Below are positions 56,013-64,000 of a stretch of 64,000 nt of DNA, piece after piece. The notes under the pieces are model-generated. The model ran no database searches, had not been told where the DNA came from, and worked only from the letters and a program-made list of their open reading frames with translations. A program made the translations under genes and the position numbers. Position 1 is the stretch's first letter, and the number at the start of each line of letters is the position of its first letter. The stretch is from Triticum aestivum (Eukaryota; Streptophyta; Magnoliopsida; Poales; Poaceae), in NCBI RefSeq assembly GCF_018294505.1, contig NC_057794.1:188947716-189011715 (forward strand), written 5' to 3'.

Positions 56013-56828
56013 TTAATGTTTAAAATAAGGAACTATAGCAAGTTCATCTCCATAATCATAATTCATATTGGCATCTTGGCCACAAGCATAGAAAGCATCA
56101 TCAAAAAGGGATATTTCAAAAGAATCAACGGGATCATAACAATCATCATAGCAATCATCCTTCGGTAAGCACGAAGGGAAATTAAACAATGTATGAGTTG
56201 AAGAGTTACTCTCATTAGAAGGTGGGCACGGGTAGCTAATCTGCTCTTCCTCCTTTTGTTCTTCGCTCTCCTCATCATCTTTTTCATCCAATGAGCCCAC
56301 AGTTTCATCAATTTCTTCCATAGACTCCTCCAAAATATTGATCTCTTCTTGGACAGCGGAGACTCTCTCAATAAAATCATCAATATCAGAATTGAATTCA
56401 TAATTTTCATAGCAATATTTAAGTATAGCAAAAATTTCAGGCCTGTAAACAGCATCATCAAGATTTTCACACTCTTTAAACAAAGATTCAATTTCATAAG
56501 CACCCATAAAAGCAACGAATTCTTCTATTCGTTCCACATCATAGTAATCATATATACCATTAGCATAAGAAGCCAAGGTTTCATCATCATTAAATTTGCA
56601 TGAGAAGGGAAGGTGTGGAGCCTTCATCCTAGAGCAACAAATATAATCATATATCAAGCATAGTTGCCTAGCATACCAATACAACATATAAATTTGATCC
56701 CATAATAGTTTCCCCTTTTGAGTCAAGCGATAATCCCTAAAATATTCACGTTGATCCAACATCACTCCCATTATAAAGTGGAATGGGGTTTTCTCAGGAT
56801 TATCAAAGTAGTACATAATATCTTTCAC
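56013..56828 (-). CDS. ORF of unknown function in element A
   Basis: 271-codon minus-strand ORF near the 5' end of A, where gag would be. It starts at a Met codon (MKDIMYYFDNPEKTPFHFIMG) about 190 bases from the primer site, though coding text may begin further upstream. The N-terminal half is Tyr/Leu-rich and could fold. A helix-forming acidic segment follows (VQEEINILEESMEEIDETV, then a Glu/Asp run) and an Asp/Cys/Tyr-rich tail. No zinc knuckle, protease or pol motif. Similar acidic, Asp/Tyr-rich composition occurs in the ORF of sibling element B, but the N-terminal part is not shared. I infer a protein specific to this non-autonomous family; function unknown. Confidence 0.45.
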   Translation of the reverse strand: MKDIMYYFDNPEKTPFHFIMGVMLDQREYFRDYRLTQKGKLLWDQIYMLYWYARQLCLIYDYICCSRMKAPHLPFSCKFNDDETLASYANGIYDYYDVERIEEFVAFMGAYEIESLFKECENLDDAVYRPEIFAILKYCYENYEFNSDIDDFIERVSAVQEEINILEESMEEIDETVGSLDEKDDEESEEQKEEEQISYPCPPSNESNSSTHTLFNFPSCLPKDDCYDDCYDPVDSFEISLFDDAFYACGQDANMNYDYGDELAIVPYFKH

Positions 56829-57014
56829 ATAATGAGCATCGAGAGTTTTAGGAGGTTCCCCATCTCCATGAGTAGAAAGTAAACCTAATTTTTTTTGGTA
56901 TTTCGTGTTCCATATCCATAAATAAAGATAGAGAACAACTTAGAACAGCAAATAAAAGTTACTTAGTGATAAAGCAAACAAGCACACACGAGAATATTCA
57001 CCCCACGCTATAAC

Positions 57015-57032
57015 TCCCCAGCAACGGCGCCA
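57015..57032 (-). other. Primer-binding site of element A
   Basis: Minus strand reads TGGCGCCGTTGCTGGGGA, 11 bases from the 5' LTR edge; tRNA-Asp type with one mismatch to element B's site. Confidence 0.86.
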
Positions 57033-57043
57033 GAAAAAGGTCT

Positions 57044-58571
57044 TGATAACCCACAAGTATAGGGGATCAATTGTAGCTTCTTTCGATAAGTAAGAGTGTC
57101 GAACCCAACAAGGAGCTAAAGGTGGAACAAATATTCCCTCAAGTTCTATCGACCACCGATACAACTCTACGCACGCTTAACGTTCGCTTTACCTAGAACA
57201 AGTATGAAACTAGAAGTACTTTGTAGGTGTTTTTGGATAGGTTTGCAAGATAATAAGGAGCACATGGATAAAAAGTAGGGGCTGTTTAGATAAAGACACA
57301 ACTAAGTTAGGTTTAGTAGAGAGCTTTTTGTCATGAGAAAGTTATTTGTCCCTAGGCAATCGATAACTAGACCGGTAATCATTATTGCAATTTTATTTGA
57401 GGGAGAGGCATATGCTAACATACTTTCTCTTCTTGGATCATATGCACTTATGATTGGAACTCTAGCAAGCATCTGCAACTACTAAAGATCATTAAGGTAA
57501 AACCCAACCATAGCATTATAAGGCATCAATTCCTCTTTATTCCCACACACAAACAACCTACTTACTCGGGTCTGTGTTTCTATCACTCACGCCACCCACC
57601 ATAAGCAAATCATGAACATATTGCAAACCCTACAGCGGGAATCCCTCACGCTTGCACGACACGGAGAGCACCATAGGAAAGCACCAATAATAAAACATGC
57701 AACTCAAACCAATCACGATCATCAATTAACCCATAGGACAAAACGAATCTACTCAAAAATCATAGGATAGCCATACATCATTGGGAAATAATAAATAGCA
57801 TTGAGCACCATGTTTAAGTAGAGATTATAGCAGGTAAAAGAGGGGTTACACCGCTGCATAGAGGGGGAAGAGTTGGTGATGAGGGCGGTGAAGTTGTTGG
57901 TGTAGTTTGCGGTGATGATGATGGCCCCGGCGGTGTTCCGGCGCCACCGAGAGAGAGGGGGAGAGCCCCCCCCCCTTATTGTTCTTCTTCCTTGAAGTTC
58001 TCCCTAGATGGGAGAAGGGTTTTCCCTCTGGTCCATGGCCTCCATGTCATGGGAGGGGCGAGAGCCCCTCCGAGATTGGATATGTCTCTCTGTCTCTCTC
58101 TGTTTCTGCATTCTAGATTCTGCCCTTTCACCGTTTCTTAAATTCCCGGAGATCCCTAACTCCGATTGGGCTGAATTTTAGAAACGATTTTTTTCCGGAT
58201 ATTAGATTTCTTGCAGCGAAATAAGGGCACCAACCGCTTTACGAGGTGGCCACGAGGGCCCAGGGAGCGCCTGACCCCCTGGGGCGTGCCTCCCTGCCTC
58301 GTGGCCCCCTCGGGCATCGTCTCATGTTGATTCTTCTTCCAAAAAAACTCATATATTCCAAAAAAAATCTCTGTCAATTTTTATCCCGTTTGGACTCCAT
58401 TTGATATGGATTTTCTGCGGAAAAAAACATGCAACAAACAGGAACTGGCACTTGGCACTGGATCGATATGTTAGTCCAAAAAATAGTATAAAAAGTTACC
58501 AAAAGTATATGAAAATTGTAGAATATTGGCATGGAACAATCAAAAATTATAGATACGACGGAGACGTATTA
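57044..58571 (-). repeat. 5' LTR of element A
   Basis: 1528 bp, tgataaccca to gagacgtatta. The terminal CA (TG on the minus strand) has mutated to TA. It contains about 59 bp around 58208-58250 missing in the 3' LTR. Followed by target duplication ACAAG (58572-58576). Confidence 0.9.
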
Positions 58572-59181
58572 ACAAGTCTCTTTACTCATTCCATAATGCA
58601 TTATTCCATAACTAACTCATTAGTCACATTGCTTGCAAGGCTTATAGTGATGTGCATTACCGAGAGGGCCCAGAGATACCTCTCCGACAATCGGAGTGAC
58701 AAATCCTAATCTCGATCTATGCCAACTCGACAAACATCATCAGAGACACCTATAGAGTATCTTTATAATCACCCAATTACATTGTGACGTTTGATAGCAC
58801 ACTAAGTGTTCCTCCGGTATTCGGGAGTTGCATAATCTCATAGTCATAGGAACATGTATAAGTCATGAAGAAAGCAATAGCAATAAACTAAACGATCATG
58901 GTGCTAAGCTAACGGATGGGTCTAGTCCATCACATCATTCTCTAATGATGTGATTCTGTTCATCAAAATACAACACATGTCTATGGCTAGGAAACTTAAC
59001 CATCTTTGATTAACGAGCTAGTCAAGTAGAGGCATACTAGGGACACTCTGTTTGTCTATGTATTCACACATGTACTAAGTTTCCGGTTAATACAGTTCTA
59101 GCATGAATAATAAACATTTATCATGATATAAGGAAATATAAATAACAACTTTATTATTGCATCTAGGGTATATTTCCTTCA
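58572..59181 (-). repeat. 3' LTR of Copia element D, proximal part
   Basis: On the minus strand the LTR opens TGAAGGAAATATACCC at 59181, the decayed form of the BARE/Angela start TGTTGGAAATATGCCC, and runs to the insertion point of element A. The rest of this LTR is at 15021-15442. Confidence 0.85.
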
Positions 59182-59599
59182 GTGTCCCACTTGCACTAGA
59201 GTCAATAATCTAGTTCACTCACCATGTGATTTCACACCAATAGTTCACATCATTATGTGATTAGTTCACGTCTTCATGTGACTAATATCCAAAGGGTTTA
59301 CTAGAGTCAATAATCTAGTTCACATCGCTATGTGATTAACACCCAAAGAGTGATCATGTTTTGCTTGTGAGAGAAGTTTAGTCTACGGGTCTGCAATATT
59401 CTGATCCGTATGTATTTTGCAAATTTCTATGTCTACAATACTCTGCATGGAGCTACTCTAGCTAATTTCTCCCACTTTCAATATGTATCTAGATCGAGAC
59501 TTAGAGTCATCTAGATCGGTGTCAAAAGCTTGCATCTACGTAACTCTTTACGACAAACTCTTTTATCACCTCCACAACTGAGAAATGTTTCCTTAGTCC

Positions 59600-62189
59600 T
59601 CTAAGGATAATTTTTACCGTTGTCCAGTGATCTACTCCTAGATCACTATTGTACTCCCTTGCCAAAATCATGCTAAGGTATACAATGGTACACATCATAG
59701 CATACTTTATAGAACCTATGACTGAGGCATGGGGAATGACTTTTCATTCTCTTTCTATTTTCTGCCATGGCTAGGTTTTGAGTCTTTACTCAACTTCACA
59801 CCTTGCAACACAGGCAAGAACTCCTTCTTTGACTGTTCCATTTTGAACTACTTCAAAAACCTGTCAAGGTATGTACTCATTGAAATTTTTTATCGAGCGT
59901 CTTGATCTATCTCTATAGATCTTGATGCTCAATATGGAAGCAGCTTCACCAAGGTCTTTCTTTCAAAAACTCCTTTCAAACACTCCTTTATGCTTTCCAA
60001 AAAATTCTACATTATTTCCGATCAACAATATGTCATTCACATATACTTATCAGAAATGTTGTAGTGCTCCCACTCACTTTCTTGTAAATACAGGCTTCAC
60101 CGCAAGTCTGTATAAAACTATATGCTTTGATCAACTCATCAAAGCGTATATTCCAACTCCAAGATGTTTGCACCAGTCCATAGATGGATCACTGGAGCTT
60201 GCACACTTTGTCAGCACCTTTAGGATTGAAAAAACTTTCTTGTTGTATCTTATACAACTCTTCTTTAAGAAATCCATTAAGGAATGCAGTTTTGACATCC
60301 ATTTGCCAGATTTCATAAAAATGTGGCAATTTCTAACATGATTCAGACAGACTTAAGCATCGCTACGGGTGAGAAAATATCATCGTAGTCAACACCTTGA
60401 ACTTGTCAAAAACTTTTTGCAACAATTCGAGCTTTGTAGATAGTAACGCTGCTATCAGCATCTGTCTTCCTCTTGAAGATCCATTTATTCTCAATGGCTT
60501 GCTGATCAACGGGCAAGTCCACCAAAGTCCACACTTTGTTCTCATACATGGATTCTATCTCAGGTTTCATGGCCTCAAGCCATTTTGCGGAATCTGCGCT
60601 CATCATCGCTTCCTCATAGTTTGTAGGTTCGTCATGGTCAAGTAACATGACCTCCAGAACAGTATTACTGTACCACTATGGTGCGGAACGTTGTCTGGTT
60701 GACCTACGAGGTTCGGTAGTAACTTGATCCGAAGTTTCATGATCATCATCGTTAACTTCCTCACTAATTGGTGTAGGCATCATTGGAACTGATTTCTGTG
60801 ATGAACTACTTTCCAATTCAGGAGAAGGTACAATTACCTCATCAAATTCTACTTCCTCCCACTCACTTCTTTCGAGAGAAACTCCTTCTCAGAAAGGATC
60901 CATTTTGAGCAACAAAGATCTTGCCTTCGGATTACCCAATACTTTCTTTTGGGTATCCTATGAAGACGCACTTCTCCGATTTGGGTTTGAGCTTATCAGG
61001 CTGAAACTTGTTCACATAAGCATCGCAACCCCAAACTTTAAGAAATGACAGCTTAGGTTTCTTGCTAAACCACAGTTCATACGGTGTCATCTCAACAGAT
61101 TTTTAAACAGTGCCCTATTTAACGTGAATGCAGTTGTCTCTAATGCATAACCCCAAAATGATAGTGGTAAATCGATAAGAGACATCATAGATCGCACCAT
61201 ATCTAATAAAGTATGGTTATGACGTTCGAACACACCATTATGGTGTTCCAGGTGGCGTGAGTTGCGAAACTATTCGATATTGTTTCAACTGAAGGCCAAA
61301 CTCGTAACTCAAATATTTCGTCTCCGCGATCAGATCATAGAAACTTTATTTTCTTGTTACGATGATTCTCCACTTCACTCTGAAATTCTTTGAACTTTTC
61401 AAATGTTTCACACTTGTGTTTCATTAAGTAGATATACTCATATCTGCTCAAATCATCTATGAAGGTCAGAAAATAACGATACTCGCCGTGAGCCTCAACA
61501 CTCATCGGACCGCATACATCGGTATGTATTATTTCCAATAAGTCAGTGGCTCGCTCCATTGTTCCAGAGAATGGAGTCTTAGTCATCTTGCCCATGTGGC
61601 ATGGTTTGCAAGCATCAAATGATTCATAATCAAGTGATTCCAAAAGTCCATCCGCATGGAGTTTCTTCATGCGCTTTACACCAATATGACCTAAATGGCA
61701 GTGCCACAAGTATGTTGCACTATCATTATCAACTTTGCATCTTTTGTCATCAATATTATGAATATGTGTATCACTACGATCGATATTCAATAAACCATTT
61801 ATATTAAGTGTATGACCATAGAAGGTTTTATTCATGTAAACAGAACAACAATTATTCTTTGACTTAAATGAATAACCATATTGCAATAAACATGATCCAA
61901 TCATATTCATGCTCAACGCAAACACCAAATAACATTTATTTTAGGTTCAGCACTAATCCCGAAGGTAAAAGGAGTGTGCGATGGTGATCTTATCAATCTT
62001 GGAATCATTTCCAACACACATCGTCACCTTGCCCTTAACTAGTCTCTGTTCATTTTGCAACTCCTATATCGAGTTACTAATCTTAGCAACTGAACTGGTA
62101 TCAAATACCCTGGGGTTACTATGAACACTAGTAAAGTACACATCAATAACATGTATATCAAATATACTTTGTTCACTTTGTCATCCTTC
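59600..62189 (-). pseudogene. pol of Copia element D: integrase and reverse transcriptase, broken
   Basis: Best-kept piece is 61335-61928: pre-integrase zinc region (LWHCHLGHIGVKRMKKL ... CKPCHMGK) and the integrase core start with HTDVCGPM (first catalytic Asp) and FIDDLSRYEY. Further left are many stops and shifts. RT begins near 60648 (DEPTNYEEAMMS ... ENKWIFKRKT). The active-site box reads YVNDILLIGNN, with the first Asp of YVDD changed to Asn (codon at 60035-60037). RNase H at 59200-59900 is barely readable. Non-functional. Confidence 0.8.
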
Positions 62190-62971
62190 TTATCGGCCAA
62201 GTATTTGGGGTAGTTCCGCTTCCAGTGGCCATTCCCTTTGCAGTAGAAGCACTCAGTTTCAGGCTTAGGTCTAGCTTTGGGCTTGTTCACGGGAGTGCCA
62301 ACTTGCTTGCCATTCTTCTTGAAGTTCCCTTTCTTTCCCTTACCCTTTTACTTGAAACTAGTGGTCTTGTCAACCATCAACACTTGATGCTTTTTCTTGA
62401 TTTCTACCTTTGCCAATTTCAGCATCGCGAAGAGCTTGGGAATTGTTTCTGTTATCCCTTGCATATTATAGTTCATCACGAAGTTCTAGTAACTTGGTGA
62501 TAATGACTAGAGAACTCTGTTAATCACTATCTTATCTGGAAGATTAACTCCCACTTGATTCAAGTGATTGTAGTACTCAGACATTCCGAGCACATGCTCA
62601 CTAGCTGAGCTATTCTCCTCCATCGTGTAGGCAAAATACTTGTCAAAGGTTGCATACCTCTTAACAAGGGCATGAGTCTGAAATACCAATTTCAGCTCTT
62701 AGAACATCTCATATGCTCTGTGGCGTTCAAAATGTTTTTGAAGTCCCGGTTCTAAGCCATAAAGTATGGTGCACTAAACTATCAAGTAGTCATCATACCG
62801 AGCTTGTCAAACATTCGTAACGTCTGCATCTACTCCTGCAAAAGGTCCATCACCTAGCGGTGCATCAAGGACATAATTCTTCTGTGCAGCAATGAGGATA
62901 ATCCTCAGATCATGGATCCAGTCTGCATCATTGCTACAATTATCTTTCAACTTATTTTTCTCTAGGAACAT
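62190..62971 (-). pseudogene. gag of Copia element D, broken
   Basis: Starts at the ATG at 62971-62969 (MFLEKNKLKDNCSNDADW), with stops soon after. A later readable piece covers 62507-62689 (KYFAYTMEENSSASEHVLGMSEYYN region). Then comes the zinc knuckle CFYCKGNGHWKRNYPKY at about 62207-62256, whose last Cys has become Tyr (TAC, plus-strand gta at 62211-62213). Non-functional. Confidence 0.78.
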
Positions 62972-63791
62972 ATCATAAATAAACGGGGAAGCTATATGCG
63001 AGCAACTGATCTACAACATAGATATGCAAATACTATCAGGACTAAATTCATGATAAATTTAAGTTCAATTAATCATATTACTTAAGAACTCCAACTTAGA
63101 TAGACATCCCTCTAATCATCTAAGTGATCACGCGATCCATATCAACTAAATCATGTCCGATCATCACGTGAGATGGACTAGTTTTCAATGGTGAACATCG
63201 CTATGTTGATCAGATCTACTATAAGATTCATGCTCGACCCTTCGCTCTCAGTGTTCCGAAGCCATATCTGCATATGCTAGGGTCGTCAAGTTTAACCCGA
63301 GTATTCTGCGTGTGCAAAACTGGCTTGCACCCATTGTATGTGAACGTAGAGCTTATCACACCCGATCATCACGTGGTGTCTCAGCACGAAGAACTGTCGC
63401 AACGGTGCATACTCAGGGAGACCACTTATACCTTGAAATTTTAGTAAGGGATCATCTCATAATGCTACCTTCATACTAAGCAAAATAGGATGCATAAAAG
63501 ATAAACATCACATGCAATCAAAATATGTGACATGATATGGCCATTATCATCTTGTGCCTTTGATCTCCACCTCCAAAGTACCGTCATGATCTCCATCGTC
63601 ACCGGCATGACACCATGATCTCCATCATCTTGATCTTTATCGATGTGTCGTCACATGGTCGTCTCGCCAACTATTGCTTTTGCAACCATTGCTATTGCAT
63701 GGCGATAAAGTAAAGCAATTATATGGCGCTTGCATCTTATGCAATAAAGAGACAACCATAAGGCTCCTACCAGTTGCCAATAACTTTAAAC
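62972..63791 (-). mobile_element. Leader of Copia element D
   Basis: Untranslated region between 5' LTR and gag of the Angela-like element, recognised from memory of that family (for example minus-strand cacgtgatgatcgggtgtga and caagccagttttgcacac). No gene seen. Confidence 0.7.
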
Positions 63792-64000
63792 TGAGGGAGT
63801 CCTGGATTAGGGGGTCTCCGGACAGCCGGACTGTTGGACTATGAGGATACAAGATTGAAGACTTCGTCCCGTGTCCGGATGGGACTCTCCTTGGCGTGGA
63901 AGGCAAGCTTGGCAATACGGATATGTAGATATCCTTGCTTGTAACCGACTCTGTGTAACCCTAGCCCCCTCCAGTGTCTATATAAACCAGAGGTTTTAGT
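63792..64000 (+). repeat. Element F: start of another LTR, inserted in D
   Basis: Abrupt change of sequence at 63792: tgagggagtcctggattagg, then chgg-rich text and a TATA box ctatataaac at 63978-63987, typical of the 5' part (U3) of an LTR in plus orientation. It runs off the window. The style matches a very common Triticeae LTR whose name I cannot fix. Whether this is a whole element or a solo LTR cannot be seen. Confidence 0.6.

Larger units (their letters stand above)
53719..57043 (-). mobile_element. Element A internal region, 5' side
   Basis: Continuation of A to the right of B. 53719-56012 is non-coding apart from small frames. 53719-53990 mirrors element B at 22060-22340. Short tandem motifs 'agatataagtgaagca' recur around 54330-54540, and the 'cataagcttgggg'-type motif around 54705-54780. 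The ORF at 56013-56828 and the primer site (57015-57032) follow toward the 5' LTR. Confidence 0.75.
15443..58571 (-). mobile_element. Element A: non-autonomous Athila-like LTR retrotransposon, interrupted by B
   Basis: Minus-strand element flanked by the perfect 5-bp duplication ACAAG (15438-15442 and 58572-58576). 3' LTR 15443-16911, 5' LTR 57044-58571, tRNA-Asp-type primer site 57015-57032, polypurine tract just right of 16911. Without element B it is about 7.47 kb, with about 4.5 kb of internal sequence and no recognisable protease, reverse transcriptase or integrase. It holds one long ORF of unknown function. It therefore looks like a large retrotransposon derivative dependent on a partner for replication. 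It sits inside the 3' LTR of Copia element D. Confidence 0.9.
59182..63791 (-). mobile_element. Copia element D (BARE/Angela-like), internal region
   Basis: Minus-strand internal domain of a Copia element: polypurine-type end against the LTR (minus gcaagtgggaca, 59182-59194), pol remnants, gag remnants, and a long untranslated leader (about 62972-63791). That leader is cut at 63791 by the LTR of element F. The primer site and 5' LTR lie beyond the window. The order gag-protease-integrase-RT, with integrase before RT, is diagnostic of Copia. Confidence 0.85.

Overview
This is repeat-rich plant nuclear DNA, almost certainly from a Triticeae grass (wheat, Aegilops, barley or rye group). The evidence is a stack of long Gypsy and Copia LTR retrotransposons of the kind that fills those genomes, including a BARE/Angela-type Copia element and Athila-like elements with a tRNA-Asp-type primer site. 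I see no host housekeeping gene, rRNA, tRNA, CRISPR array or bacterial feature. Family names are from memory of the sequence style and need a TREP/RepeatMasker search.

Layout. 1-2042: right end of a minus-strand Athila-like element (element L) with gag start, primer site and 5' LTR. 2043-15020: a broken Mutator-like element (element M). It carries a plus-strand, intron-rich Ulp1/SENP-like (peptidase C48) pseudogene at 3570-13524 that appears to contain two protease domains. It ends against the C-terminal remnant of a minus-strand MULE transposase (14647-15020). A short 'GAACTTC' motif is scattered through its introns and flanks. 15021-63791 is a minus-strand Angela-like Copia element (D), whose 3' LTR is split by a nest of four further elements.

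The nest reads like Russian dolls, and each level is proven by a 5-bp target duplication: D receives A (15443-58571, minus, ACAAG); A receives B (18060-53713, plus, AAGTT); B receives C (22455-50996, plus, TCATT); C receives E (30650-48640, plus, ATGAG). A and B are sibling non-autonomous Athila-like elements without pol. C and E are chromodomain-bearing Gypsy elements (chromovirus, Tekay/Del-like) with gag-pol and an extra open reading frame before gag. C is heavily decayed, with stops, frameshifts and altered integrase catalytic residues. E is much better preserved, with one nonsense codon in gag-pol. At 63792 another LTR (F) interrupts D and runs off the window.

Most unusual points: (1) E ends not in one LTR but in a full LTR plus two 5'-truncated LTRs. 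Each truncated copy follows a few bases of primer-binding-site leader, and the set alternates between two sequence subtypes. (2) The Ulp1-like pseudogene encodes two successive C48 catalytic regions. (3) The introns of that gene are built from one motif and its minisatellites. (4) Both chromoviruses carry an uncharacterised pre-gag ORF that may be homologous. Exon limits and domain calls were made by reading the sequence; no database search was possible.
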